64,000 nucleotides of DNA from Maniola hyperantus (taxonomy: Eukaryota; Arthropoda; Insecta; Lepidoptera; Nymphalidae). Both the position numbers and the translations under genes were made by a program. Numbering within the stretch: position 1 is the first letter of the stretch; every line of letters begins with the position of its first letter. The notes under the pieces are model-generated. The model worked only from the letters and a program-made list of their open reading frames with translations. It did not search any database and had not been told where the DNA came from. Shown piece after piece: positions 31,380-41,994 of the stretch. The DNA is taken from NCBI RefSeq assembly GCF_902806685.2, contig NC_048552.1, forward strand, positions 10,753,662 through 10,817,661, in the 5' to 3' direction.

Positions 31380-32160
31380 AGATAGTATTTTTTTTAAACC
31401 TAGACAACCCTCACTCGCAAATTGGTTTTATATTTTTAAAAATTATTAAAGGCAATTTTAAAATAATAATAAGTAGGTAGATATATCTAACCTTTGAAAT
31501 ACCTAATTTAGAGCTGAAGAATTTTTTCTTTTTGTGTCTTATCTATTATTTATATCTGTAAGTATGTATTTTGTGAAACACTCATATACCTAAGTACTTA
31601 AATTAAGTATTTAAATTTCATGATCATACTAACATATTTTATTTATTTATTTTTATTTTTCATGTACCAAAATTGTAGTTACAAAATAATAATAATAAAT
31701 TAAGTTACATTGGAAATTTTTATCTCTAAACAGAGATTTCTTCCAGCTTCCCATTCAAGGTTGTGAGTAAGGCGTATCAAGATGTAGGTACATACTTTGC
31801 ATTTCAATTTTAATACATTTATTGCCGATTGTAAGTCGAGTATCAATTGTTTTTTTGACTTATTATTTTGAATAATAAATACTTAAGTATCCATAACCAT
31901 CTCGTAACTAATTTATCAAATCGCATTCTCAAAAGTCAAAACCGTAATCCCAAATATCGAATGACACATCAATAAACTTGCGAGTGTCAAACTCAAAGAT
32001 AAAATTGGGTTAACACCTACGGACAGGTCGATAATCTTTCACCGAAGCTGAAAAAAGAAATTGCGCTTTCGGTTTTTTCAGACGTTCAGTCCGAAAAGCG
32101 CGACGTTCCTGCGAAGCGAGCTGCTGTACGAAACGTTTCATTTTTATCTAAATCATAAGT
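31380..32160. other. no gene recognised
   Basis: AT-rich to 31,900. About 31,920-32,150 appears repeat-free and more GC-balanced (GTTAACACCTACGGACAGGT, CGAAAAGCGCGACGTTCCTG). Confidence 0.3.
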
Positions 32161-32165
32161 GGACC

Positions 32166-32205
32166 ATTTGGTCTAAACTCAAGCTGTCTTGAGTTTAGAC
32201 CAAAT
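32166..32205. repeat. perfect 18-bp hairpin with 4-nt loop
   Basis: ATTTGGTCTAAACTCAAG-CTGT-CTTGAGTTTAGACCAAAT, no mismatch. Too tight a loop for a typical miRNA precursor; resembles a palindrome-generating replication event or a tiny foldback. Confidence 0.95.
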
Positions 32206-32970
32206 CCAATCCTTATGACTTCACTTGCATCGACATAGATTTTTTAACTCTGCTGCTCGATTGCGGTAGAATAACAGCTATAATGTCACGATCGCAATCA
32301 GCTCTGATTGGTTGATGCCCGCTCACTATTGGCTACAACGCATTGTTGCAACAAGAATCGAAATTAATCGAAAGAAACAAATTCAGCCAATCACAACAAT
32401 TGAGATTGTAATAATGATTGATGCCGGTTTTACGAAATCGATCTACAGGTTAACTTTAGTGAGTACCATTTCCAGGATAAATCCTTTGTCCATCTCCAGA
32501 ATATAAACTGTTTTTGAGTCGCGGGAAAGTAACAGACACAAAAGCTAGCTGGCATCTAGGAGACCAAACCGTAATATTACGATAGTTCATACTTAGGAAA
32601 ATCTAAGAATCTAAGCCCACTTGAATGAAATCCCGGGCTTCAGCTACTAAGCTTTGAGCTTTAGCAGAGTAGGGACTATACCATCTTTTAATGAGGTATA
32701 TCACTTCACTTAGATATAAATTATATGTGCTGCTCGATGGTCCAACACTTACGGGAACCATAAAAACCCGGTATTCGACGCAAAAACACTTGGAAAAAAC
32801 CGCCGAATCTCGTAAATTTGTCAAGATTCCCCGCCTCGGTGTGGTGTCGTGCGTTTTTTTGTATCTTCCGACTAAAACGGGACCTGAAGTGCGTAAACAC
32901 TTTTAGGATAGCTATTAATATTTTTGAGTCCAAAATTGTCCAATACTGATAGTACGTTTTATTGTACCAC

Positions 32971-33006
32971 TGTAATGTAACTGTTTCTAGGTACAGTTAC
33001 ATTACA
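32971..33006. repeat. perfect 14-bp hairpin with 8-nt loop
   Basis: TGTAATGTAACTGT-TTCTAGGT-ACAGTTACATTACA. No terminator-like U-run follows. Confidence 0.9.
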
Positions 33007-33009
33007 CAC

Positions 33010-33525
33010 ATAACACACATTACAGCTTTTTATTATTCGCAGATATCAGTGTCGAATAAGAAGGTAGAGTTCTAAATTGATTTAGCGCTTCCTACTACTA
33101 TACCTAATAATTATATTTCAATAAAATTATGTTTCACACACCGCACACGCATACCAATTTTCGTAGAAACTCGTTTATGCTTAGATCTGCCTCATCGTTT
33201 AATAAAATTTGTAAAAATGACGAAAATTTGGACCTATTCTGCATCACTGGTACCACTATTCGGAAAGCTCTGGCCAATGAATTCTTTAACGCTCATACTT
33301 CAGTTAAATAATTCGTTGGCCAGATCTCGGTTCTCGTTTTTTTATTTTATTACTTTTCCCTGAATTTTCACTCCCCCAGTCGAGTTTTTTTGTTATTCTT
33401 ATGTGTATTCTATCTGTGAAAACTTGTCATTAGCTTTAATCTTCTTCTGTTTTTACCTATTCATTTTTTCAAATTAGCTGTAAGTTTTCCTGTTAAATAA
33501 AATAAAATAAAAATAAAAATATTTA
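33010..33525. other. no gene recognised
   Basis: AT-rich. A 60-codon frame at 33,129-33,311 is unremarkable. (AAAT)n-like run at 33,495-33,520. Confidence 0.3.
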
Positions 33526-33528
33526 CCT

Positions 33529-33642
33529 TGGCTGGTGGGGAGGCTACGGCTGTGGCTAGTTCCCACCCTACCGGCAAATCCGTGCCGCCAAGCGATTTCG
33601 CGTTCCGTAAACTTCCGTATGACGCCGTGTAGAAACCGATAA
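33529..33642 (+). mobile_element. SINE-2 central fragment
   Basis: GCTGGTGGGGAGGCTACGGC, TGTGGCTAGTTCCCACCCTA, CCGTGCCGCCAAGCGATTTC; both ends missing. Confidence 0.85.
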
Positions 33643-33769
33643 TAGTACCTAATGTATGGGTAATATAGGTGTAATAATGCTTATTGGTGTATTAGTGCTA
33701 GCATTTTTTTTAAGTAGACCTGGCATACCTTTAGGTTTAAGTAATTCATCAGCATCAGTTTTCCCCTCT

Positions 33770-34075
33770 AATTGGGTATATTCCTACTTTTGAATTTGAT
33801 AAATATTATTACTTTATTATAAACGAGGATAAAAATAATGACGTACGCTGAAAAAATATTAAAATCCAACAAAGATTTACAAAGTTACAGGCATTTTAAT
33901 TTTGGAGTGGGAGAGTCTTCTATCCCTTTCTCGCAAAACGAAAATTTGTATGAAACCGCACGAAGCTACTATGGCATTAGTAAGGTGTGACGTCAAAGTG
34001 CAATATCGCTATCTCTGTCTAATCAGAAATATTTATATAACTTTTTTGTTAAAAATTGGAGTCAAATACCCAATT
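33770..34075 (-). repeat. MITE-J copy 1 (one arm shortened)
   Basis: Ends AATTGGGTAT and ATACCCAATT are inverted. It matches the reverse complement of 56,560-56,940 over most of its length but lacks about 75 bp (the TTACTTTATTATAAACTAG arm piece) at one side. Overlapping 71-codon frame is repeat DNA. Confidence 0.85.
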
Positions 34076-34265
34076 ATAATATGGATACCTTGTTTTTTTT
34101 TTTTATTACCAACATAAAGAATGTTTAACAAATCCAATTTAGACACAGCAAAAAACCACGAAGGTTTAAAAAGTGTGTCATTCCGTCTACTTCTTAATAC
34201 ATAATAATAATAATAGTCCTTAAAGACCTTTTAGACCTTAAAGGTCAAGAGTGAATAGGCATCTT

Positions 34266-34353
34266 CTAGGCAAGCGCGCTCCTTCTTAGGCTGCATCATG
34301 CCTTACCACCAGGTCTGATTGCAGCCAAGCGCTATTCTATAAATAAAAAAAAC
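34266..34353 (+). mobile_element. SINE-2 3' end
   Basis: TTAGGCTGCATCATGCCTTA, CCACCAGGTCTGATTGCAGC and an A-rich tail (AAATAAAAAAAAC). Confidence 0.7.
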
Positions 34354-34371
34354 ACTTAAAACATCAGTTTT

Positions 34372-34482
34372 CATCCTGGAGATGAACACAGGCCAAGTAT
34401 TTTTTATCCCGGAAAATCATAGAGTTCCCACGGAATTTTTAAAAACCTTAACCTTCGCGGACAAAATTGTGGGCATCATCAA
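34372..34482 (+). mobile_element. Hel-B 3' half
   Basis: TTTTTTATCCCGGAAAATCA, AGAGTTCCCACGGAATTTTT, GTGGGCATCATCAAGT; 3' CTAG replaced by CAAG. Confidence 0.7.
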
Positions 34483-34863
34483 GTCATAATCTAAATATAG
34501 AGTTAATACAATAACAAGTGAATCTCGCATGTTAAACCCTAATAAAATTCACTTATCACCCGTTATTAACCCTTAAACTGCGACGGGGCAAAACATTACC
34601 GACGCAAATGACGCTCAGAAACAATTTGTACGCACTAATTGTAATATGGCCCCTGATCTTACTGGCACATAAAGTGTATCTCAAGTCCTAACACCCCAGC
34701 AATCAGAATTGACCCCTATCATTGTGATCATAATTGAATCATATTATAAGCTTATGTGTATGAACGATTATGTGGCCTTCAAACATTGACTGAATTAATG
34801 AGACCTTTGACTGCTAATGATTTTAATGTGATTTAAGTGTGTGTTGAAAATTATTAATACTCA

Positions 34864-35080
34864 TCTAAATATATATAAAAGGAAAAGGTGACTGACTGAC
34901 TGACTGACTGACTGCTCTATCAACGCACAGCTCAAACTACTGGACGGATTGGGCTGAAGATAGCTATTATAACGTAGGCATCAGCTAAGAAAGGATTTTT
35001 GAAAATTCACCCCTAATGGGGTGAAATTGGGATTTGAAGTTTGTGTAGTCCACGCGGACGAAGTCGCGAGCATAAGCTTG
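34864..35080 (+). mobile_element. Hel-A copy
   Basis: A|TCTAAATATATATAAAAGG to GCGAGCATAAGCTTG (CTTG instead of CTAG), 217 bp, with CGCGGACGAAGTCGCG hairpin. Confidence 0.85.
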
Positions 35081-35082
35081 TT

Positions 35083-35347
35083 AATATTTTAAATGTGAAA
35101 ATGTGTCTATCTGTCTGTCTGTTACATCTTCAATTCAATTCGATTCTTTTTATTCATTGCCTAGAACATCTCATGGACAATTTCTTTAACCCAAGTATAT
35201 TGATATTGGTACAGAGATACCTCAAAGACATCTCGACATACAGATATCTCGAAAAGGGATAATATAGGCTACTTTTTATTTCGGAAAATCAAAGAATTCT
35301 CATAGAATTTATAAAATATCTAAATCCTCGCTGACAAATGCGGGCAT
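35083..35347 (+). mobile_element. Hel-B copy with about 110 bp of unrelated interior
   Basis: 5' GAAAATGTGTCTATCTGTC and 3' TAGGCTACTTTTTATTTCGG ... TGCGGGCATCATC agree with Hel-B; the part between about 35,130 and 35,245 does not. Confidence 0.6.
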
Positions 35348-35870
35348 CATCAAATCAAATCAAATCAAATCAAATCAAATATTCTTTATTGCACATGTGG
35401 GTATGTATGTATATACAGATGTTACACTTATTATAGTTTCACCACAAATAGCCATATTATGGCATGCAAAAAAATAAAACTAACTCCTAAAAACTAAAAC
35501 CAACTTACTGACTTAAATTACAATTGAATTATCTATTATTACTATTATTTAATACAGTTAATAATTATATTTTATACATACCTACTAGATTTAACAATAT
35601 AATACAATACAATTTAAAGACTGCTAATAAAATAAATAAAAAATGCTACAACTTATTATAAATTTGTGTCTGTTAAATACTCTTTAATGGAATAGTATCT
35701 TTTATGTAGTAAAAATTCTTTAATTTTATATTTAAAAGTTTTAATGTTTAGCTTTCGGTCAGCCAATGATGCTGGTAGTTTATTGTAGAGATAAACCTAA
35801 GTCATAGTACTCGCTCCCTCTTGTTATATCTAGAATCTAGATCCAAATGAATGACCTAAAAGTTGACATT
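35348..35870 (-). mobile_element. LINE 3' end with ORF2 C-terminus and (GATTT)n tail
   Basis: On the minus strand LYNKLPASLADRKLNIKTF + KYKIKEFLLHKRYYSI + KEYLTDTNL ends at a stop (35,656-35,658). This is the style of the C-terminal tail of lepidopteran jockey/CR1-type ORF2 proteins. An in-frame stop upstream shows decay. The 3' UTR ends GTGCAATAAAGAAT followed by about six GATTT units (35,348-35,382), a microsatellite tail common in such LINEs. Clade not certain. Confidence 0.75.
35656..35790 (-). pseudogene. remnant of LINE reverse-transcriptase ORF (C-terminus)
   Basis: About 44 codons are open up to the stop at 35,656; an upstream TAG (about 35,793) breaks the frame and no reverse-transcriptase motif is present. 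Dead retroelement coding remnant. Confidence 0.7.
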
Positions 35871-36078
35871 TGGTACATTTTCAAGTTTATCTAAGAGTTG
35901 TGCTTAAAGTAGGCAATTAAGATTTTAAAAAGTGTTTTTTTCCATTGTATCAAAGCTTCTTATACCAGTTAAAACTACTAAGATTTAACCTAAAAAACTT
36001 ATAAAAATGACGCACAGAACCCGTAAAGATAATGTTATCAATGCGTTGCTTAATGAAAACAGCTAATTTATAAAGAGA

Positions 36079-36270
36079 CTAGCTGCCCTGGCGAACTTCG
36101 TTCCGCCTAACAGTCGATTCAATTTTTTTTAATTTTTCTCTCCGTTAGAACCATCCTCGTACTTCAAGGAATATCTATTATATAAAAAAAGAATTAGCGA
36201 AATCGGTTCAGCTGTTCTCGAGATTTGCGATGAGCAACACATTTAGTGATTCATTTTTATATTATATAGA
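36079..36270 (-). mobile_element. Hel-C Helitron-like element, 192 bp
   Basis: Minus strand A|TCTATATAATATAAAAAT ... GGCGGAACGAAGTTCGCCAG GGCAG CTAG|T. The inverted GAACGAAGTTC / GGCG...CGCC near the end is the 3' hairpin. Same terminal logic as Hel-A/B but unrelated interior (GAACCATCCTCGTACTTCAA complement). An (AT)n run follows at 36,272-36,288. Confidence 0.75.
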
Positions 36271-36289
36271 TTATATATATATATATATT

Positions 36290-37180
36290 ATAGAAGATAG
36301 ATAAGCTTCAAGTATAAAAACATAAAAGGTTCTCAAACAAAAAATCTAACGAGCAAAATGTCACAAAAGGTACTAAAAAAGCTCCAGTTTCCGCCTTTTA
36401 GTAGTCAAACAAATCTGAATATTAATCAATCACGCAAACCTCAAGGGCGCAAATAACCGACCTAATCAAGAGAACATACAACCATTATAAAAGGAAAAAC
36501 AATATAACCATTGTACTCATATATACAATACCGTTTCATATCAATTTCATTCCCAAACCAACCTAGTTAAACGTCAATAAAAAAATACGGAAATATAAAT
36601 TCTATTGCCAAATAATTAGGGTGTATTTTAGATTGGTTTCGATAAGATTAAGAGTTAGCTTCGAGCATATTTTTGATAAAGAATGGGATACTTGAGCCAA
36701 ATTAATAGCTTATCTGTGATCAGTTCGTCGGTTATTATGTCACTCATTGCGTGGGTTTCATCGCAACCTTTTGTAGCAAATTTAGGGCTGTAAATCACGA
36801 ATAAATATATTTTTTTTACATAAAATTTCAGAAGTAAATAATAATTGCTGTTGCCAGACTTTCAGAATCAAAATATTTTATTCAAAATTATTGGTAGACG
36901 CTGTACCCTTTTTGATAACAATTATTCACGCCAATAATAAAATAAAGCTTACGAGGGTTCCATACGAAAATTTCGGATAATGACTTCTAGTCAAATCAGC
37001 AACTTTTTATCAAAATTTAACGTCAAAAGCTCGCTTAGGATGGGAGCTTGTATGAAATACATAGATTTGACGTCATAAAATTTGACGTACCTACTTTCTT
37101 AGTTAGATCGATAAATTAAAATGGTTGGAAACATGAAACTAACAGCGGGCGTGGATTCTACGAATTTTGGTAGACTCTCT
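36290..37180. other. no gene recognised
   Basis: AT-rich. TTTGACGTCATAAAATTTGACG at about 37,062-37,085 resembles words in 38,390-38,520, hinting at a shared old repeat. Confidence 0.3.
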
Positions 37181-37182
37181 AT

Positions 37183-37404
37183 TTAAAAATTCTTAAGAAT
37201 TAATTTATTTTTGACATAAGCATCATCCCAATAATTGTTTTTGCTTGTAATTTGGTACACCCCTAAAACCGCCGAGGGGTGTAATGCGCCCACCATTGTG
37301 GCTACCGGGTTATCTGCAACATCTAGACTTTTGTTACCGTCGGTAATCAGAGCCCTCCCTATCGAGTCGGCTCTGTAATAAAGCCATACGGTCTTTTTGT
37401 CCAC
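37183..37404 (-). CDS. unassigned open frame with coding-like composition
   Basis: 73 codons ending TAA; the upstream limit is a TAA and the first codon available is GTG, with ATG only in the middle, so it is not a complete gene. The peptide (TVWLYYRADSIGRALI, VATMVGALHPSAVLGVYQI, NNYWDDAYVKNK) has balanced amino acid use unlike the low-complexity frames around it. I recognise no family. It could be an exon remnant, a retroelement or viral relic, or chance. Confidence 0.2.
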   Translation of the reverse strand: MDKKTVWLYYRADSIGRALITDGNKSLDVADNPVATMVGALHPSAVLGVYQITSKNNYWDDAYVKNKLILKNF

Positions 37405-37594
37405 TATTGATATTTAGCGGTTATTTTTTTCGATCATAATTAAAAACGACTTATAGAAATATAGACTCTTATAAAAATTATGCATCCGTAGATTTTAAAA
37501 TTTGCTCGAAAAAATCTTTAGACCTTTTAATCAAGAAATATTTTTTCTGAATAAGTGTCTTGCAAATAGGTAATAGAAAACAAAACTTGGACCT

Positions 37595-37875
37595 TTGGTA
37601 CAGACACGGTTTGCATCCCAGGGTCAGACATAGACACTTTTTGACCCAGAAAATAAAAAGCCTACCAGGTTTTTAAAAAACCTAAGGTCATCTAGTCGCG
37701 GGCCTCATTTATTTGGTGCCTACGTGAGACTAGTTTGCATCCTAGGAATGAGCATAGGCTACCTGCATTTTATTACGGAAAAACCAGAGTTAGGAATTCT
37801 GGTTTTTCCGTAAGGAAATTCCGGGGGATTTGGAAAACCTAAATCCACAGGGATGAAGTTGCAAGTATCATCTAG
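37595..37875 (+). mobile_element. Hel-B fragments with perfect 16-bp hairpin
   Basis: Two truncated pieces: 37,595-37,705 and 37,725-37,875, the second ending ATCATCTAG|T. Inside it TTACGGAAAAACCAGA (37,773-37,788) is perfectly inverted at 37,798-37,813 with 9 nt between. Confidence 0.7.
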
Positions 37876-37879
37876 TTAT

Positions 37880-40430
37880 AGATATTTATAAAAGGTCTGA
37901 TTTTATTCACCGATAAATAAATTATTTCCTTGACTATCATGTCTTTTTGTCATTGAAATCCTAAAGATAATAATCGAATACTGCATCCACTGTCCCTAAA
38001 AATTATTACTTCGAGGGGAAGATTTGAATAAAATTCCCATTTTTGAAAATGTTAAAACATTTCACGTAACTGTCCGGCGTGCACGGAACTAATCCGTTTC
38101 ACTTCCGAAAACTGTCCGCAACAATAAAAATGTCGTCCAGATCGGTGAAAAAAAAACTGAGAAGTTTGAGCAGGACTCACATGTTGTGGGTTCCGCATAG
38201 TTTCGTTTCGTTGTCGTTAGATATCATCTATCGAAGGCAAGATAGAATAGACATAGATTTACATAATTGGGTATTTGACTACATCAAAAATAAATTATTT
38301 CTCAGTGATTAATTAATAGAGGGTCTTCCAAAATACGTAAATACACGTCCTTTGTTGGTTTTAAGTGTAATAACCATTTTAAATTATCGATTAAACTAAA
38401 AAAGCACGTCAAATGATTGTGACGTCACACACCGGTACTTCATAGAATCTCGCATACTAAGCGCGCGTTTGACGTTTGATAAACAGTCACTGATTTGACT
38501 AGTTGTCAAATACCGTATTCAAGAACACGACGTAAAGTTTACGTAAGTATATCGTGTGATTATTCTTTAGAAACTTATTTTTGTTATTATTACTGGCGGT
38601 AGAGTCTTGATATGGAAGCATAAGAGCTTAAAAGAGCATTAATTTGACTTGGTCTACATAAAATAAATATTTTTTGTATTTTAATGTCACTTGTTCTTTA
38701 TTAGGAAGAGCATTTTATTAATTTCCTTTAATAAAAGTACTATAGATTTATGAAAGTACTCTATAGAATCAAAATATCAGAACTAAACAATCTTTTACTT
38801 TAAGTATTTCTATTATTTTGTAATTAACTTATGAAAGAATAATGGAATTAAAGTGGACAGAGTTCATTGTAGATATATGTATAGTTATAAACTTTTACTA
38901 TATTCTTTAATTAAGAAATTTTAAAAAAAGCTTCGTATGACATAATAAGCTGTGTAAAGTGCAGGGAAGTGGTAATATGTTTAATTGAATCATCGCATTA
39001 GGCTGAGTTGCTCGAAATAAATTTAAAAACTTAAGTGGAGATTAAATTAATTTAATCACAAAAATCCTATCATTTCTGAATTTGTTTTGTACAACTCAGC
39101 ATACTCCTATAAGGGTTCTTTTGACTTTCGAGTAACGAAACGGATCCCTAATAAACGCAATATTCACCCGTCATGGGAACTGTCGGCGACTTCACGCTTA
39201 AACTAATAAGGGATTTCGAAAATTTCATCACAAAAGTGCACAAAACGTCACAAAAGCAATCGCAATTTCGATTTGTGACGCGATTAATCGGCCCAGATAG
39301 TAACGTGTTTTGAATACCGTCACAACTCTATTTTTTTCTTTACTTTTTTTTTGATGGACAGGGGCGAAGGCAATTATGTTTTGTGCCGAAGTTTGTACAA
39401 GCAAGGAGGTCGAACAATGGCTAGTGGTGCACCTTGACTGGTGATCGTGTGTGTCCTGTGTGATACGATGACAAGACGTCCAACGGTATTATTACAGTTT
39501 GAGATTACCTCGACCTAAGACTTGTAGTAGTATTTTGACCATTGGTCATTTTAATATTTTATTATATTTGAGTGGGCTTCGGTTCGATCTATGATGCAGC
39601 AGCGCACGTAGCTACTAGGTAGACGAAAACTTATCTATTTTTTTTTAACCTCAGAATACAGAACAAACTCTGTATTCTGTGATAAAAAAGGACGAAACCG
39701 GACAAAACAGACATTTTCACTATAGGTACTGCATAGCAATTATTTTCACACAATATGATTTGTATATTTATAGCTACTTTAGCCAAAATGCTAAAAATCA
39801 GCAAAATCAAATTTAAAAAATTAAAAGCTCTTTGTTTTCGTGGTGTGCCAATTATTATTATCGGTAGGACCTTTACAAAAACTATCAAGGTATTCTCTAG
39901 GTACGTACCTACTAAAGCTCTATTTCAATATATATTAGGTAAATAAGTAGGTACCTACCTAGGTGGATAAACGATTAAAAAAAAAAACTGAAAATTTCGT
40001 AAGTCTGGGTCGTAAAATTTAGAATATCGCTACCTCTTGTGATATTATTACCACCCTTGTAAGACATTATTATTGGCACAAATCTAAACCATAAATATTT
40101 AATCTAAAAAACGGAGTAAAAAAAATGTTTTCTCAACCACTACAAGTAGCACGTTATTCTGCTTTCCTTTTGTTGTAAGCAAAAAAAGGCGAGTGACCAC
40201 TAACAAGGCCCATTTTTTCGAAAATTGTCTCACGCCCTTCGAGTTAACGAAAGTGGTCCGATAATTTTTTGTCCCACTTTTTTGTATAGTAGCTGACCAG
40301 GTGTTTCCTAAAATTCTTCATGTTGCTTGAGATTTTTGATAATAATTTGTAAGTAGGTAGGTACTATTAAATATACTTACTAAGTATAGGTATAATTCGA
40401 ATTTATATTCTAGATAGGCCATTAAAAGTA
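37880..40430. other. AT-rich stretch, no gene recognised
   Basis: A single MITE-J-like end (AATTGGGTATTTGACTAC) lies at 38,267. The 77-codon frame at 38,079-38,312 lacks domains. About 38,390-38,530 has GACGTCA words (CRE-like). A TCTGTATTCTG inverted word lies near 39,655-39,680. Short A and T runs throughout. Confidence 0.3.
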
Positions 40431-40431
40431 A

Positions 40432-40655
40432 TCTAAATATATAAAAGGAAAAGGTGACTGACTGACTGATTGACTGACTGATCTATCAACGCACAGCTCA
40501 CACTACTGGACGGATCCGGCTGAAATTGGGCATACAGATAGCTATTATGCTGTAGGCATCCGCTAAGAAAGGATTTTTGAAAATTCAACTCCTAAGGGGG
40601 TGAATGGTTTGGAATTTGTGTAGTCCACGCGGGCGGAGTCGCGAGCATAAGCTAG
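40432..40655 (+). mobile_element. Hel-A complete copy
   Basis: A|TCTAAATATATAAAAGG ... GCGAGCATAAGCTAG|T, 224 bp. The next 75 bp of flank recur after the following Hel-B copy. Confidence 0.9.
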
Positions 40656-40735
40656 TAAAATTATAAAACAACAATTTATTGCCCACTCTTTTCAGTAGAA
40701 TTGTTTTCCGAACCCTAATTTTCCGGGATAATCCT
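40656..40735 (+). repeat. flank duplication, copy 1
   Basis: TAAAATTATAAAACAACAAT ... CTCTTTTCAGTAGAATTG ... CCGAACCCTAATTTTCCGG; matches 40,961-41,036 with about six differences. Each copy directly follows a Helitron CTAG. Confidence 0.9.
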
Positions 40736-40751
40736 AATCCTAATATTATAA

Positions 40752-40960
40752 TTATACCTAAATATAAAAATGTGGATGTTTGGATGTTTGTTACTCAATC
40801 ACGCAAAAACTACAGGACGGATTTGGCTGAAATTTGAAATGGAGATAGATTATACCCTGGATTAACACATAGGCTACTTTCAATCCTGGAAAAACAAAGA
40901 GTTCCCGCGGGATTTTGAAAAACGTAAGTCCACGTGGACGAACTCGCGCGCATCAGCTAG
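40752..40960 (+). mobile_element. Hel-B-related copy
   Basis: ACCTAAATATAAAAATGTGG ... CTACAGGACGGATTTGGCTG ... CATAGGCTACTTTCAATCC ... CGCGCATCAGCTAG|T. It shares the CAGGACGGAT...GGCTGAAAT core with Hel-A and the 3' half with Hel-B, so it links the two subfamilies. Confidence 0.8.
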
Positions 40961-41036
40961 TAAAATCATAAAACAACAGTTTTTTGCCCGCTCTTTTCAG
41001 TAGAATTGCTTTCCGAACCTTAATTTTCCGGCATAG
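40961..41036 (+). repeat. flank duplication, copy 2
   Basis: TAAAATCATAAAACAACAGT ... CTCTTTTCAGTAGAATTGC ... CCGAACCTTAATTTTCCGG. See copy 1 at 40,656. Confidence 0.9.
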
Positions 41037-41037
41037 T

Positions 41038-41293
41038 AGTAGATCATTCAACATGGGGGTAATGTAATGTCTTACGTCACGGGCGCCGCCGGGATAAATC
41101 TTCGAAGATGTTCATCAAATCTTTACCAAATTTATATGGGACCAACTCTGAAGTATAATACCCTTTCAAACAAAAAAATAATTTTCAAAATCGGTCCAGT
41201 CGTCTTCGATTAATCGGGGAACATACATAAAACATTAAAAAAAAGATTCCGACGAATTGAGAACTTCCTTCTTTTTTTGAAGTCGGTTAAAAA
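41038..41293 (+). mobile_element. LINE-like 3' end
   Basis: ATCATTCAACATGGGGGTAA ... ACGTCACGGGCGCCGCCGGG ... TTCAAAATCGGTCCAG ... GATTCCGACGAATTGAGAAC then TTTTTTTGAAGTCGGTTAAA. The last part recurs at 51,777 and 55,253 as a common 3' terminus. Class inferred from shared 3' ends with variable 5' truncation. Confidence 0.6.
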
Positions 41294-41508
41294 CAGTTTT
41301 ATAATAGCAACTCTATGATATTTCTGTCTGTAAATAACCTGGCGAGCTATTTTCCGTACGATAAGAGCGTGTTGGAGCGAGCGCTATCTGAAACTGAAAC
41401 GGATCTCTTTCAGTTTAATGGGTGATATTTTTACACATGGGTGGGGTTAAAGGTGACCAATGGCAGCAGACGGCGGAACAACTATTCTAGTGTTAATTTT
41501 ATTTCAAA

Positions 41509-41709
41509 CTAGATGATGGCCGCGATTTTTTTAAAAACCCCATGGGAACTTTTTGATTTTCCGAGACACAAAGTAGCCTATGTCACTTTTCAGTTCTGTA
41601 ACCTATAGCCATGCATTAATCACGTCAATCCGTTGCTCCGTTGCGACGTGATTGAAGGACAAACCAACAAACCAATATAACAACAAACACACTTTCGCAT
41701 TGATAACAA
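41509..41709 (-). mobile_element. Hel-B copy
   Basis: Minus strand CTAG at 41,509-41,512; ATGGGAACTTTTTGATTTTC, AATCCGTTGCTCCGTTGCGA complement, ACACACTTTCGCATT at the 5' side. Confidence 0.8.
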
Positions 41710-41724
41710 TATGTTTAAGTTATG

Positions 41725-41925
41725 ATTTTTGGTTATTTAAAAATCCCTTAGGAACTCTTTGAATTTGCGGGATAAAAAGTAGCCTGTGTTAATAACAATT
41801 CAGGGTATAAGCTGTCTCCATTCCAAGCTTAGCTTCAGTCAAATCGCTAATCATTCCACGGCAAGGCTAAGGAGTAATAACTAACAAACTTCCAAACATA
41901 CAAACTTTTACATTTACTACTAGCA
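41725..41925 (-). mobile_element. Hel-B fragment, diverged
   Basis: GGAACTCTTTGAATTTGCGG, GATAAAAAGTAGCCTGTG and CAAACTTTTACATTTACTAC in minus orientation; no clear CTAG end. Confidence 0.6.
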
Positions 41926-41962
41926 TTACTTTCACTACACTCATAAATAAATATTATCCATA

Positions 41963-41994
41963 CCACAGAATATTATAATGGTAATATTCTGTGG
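41963..41994. repeat. perfect 13-bp hairpin
   Basis: CCACAGAATATTA-TAATGG-TAATATTCTGTGG. Confidence 0.9.

Noticed and set aside
32166..32205. miRNA precursor
   Set aside because: Stem of 18 bp with a 4-nt loop is too short for Drosha/Dicer processing.
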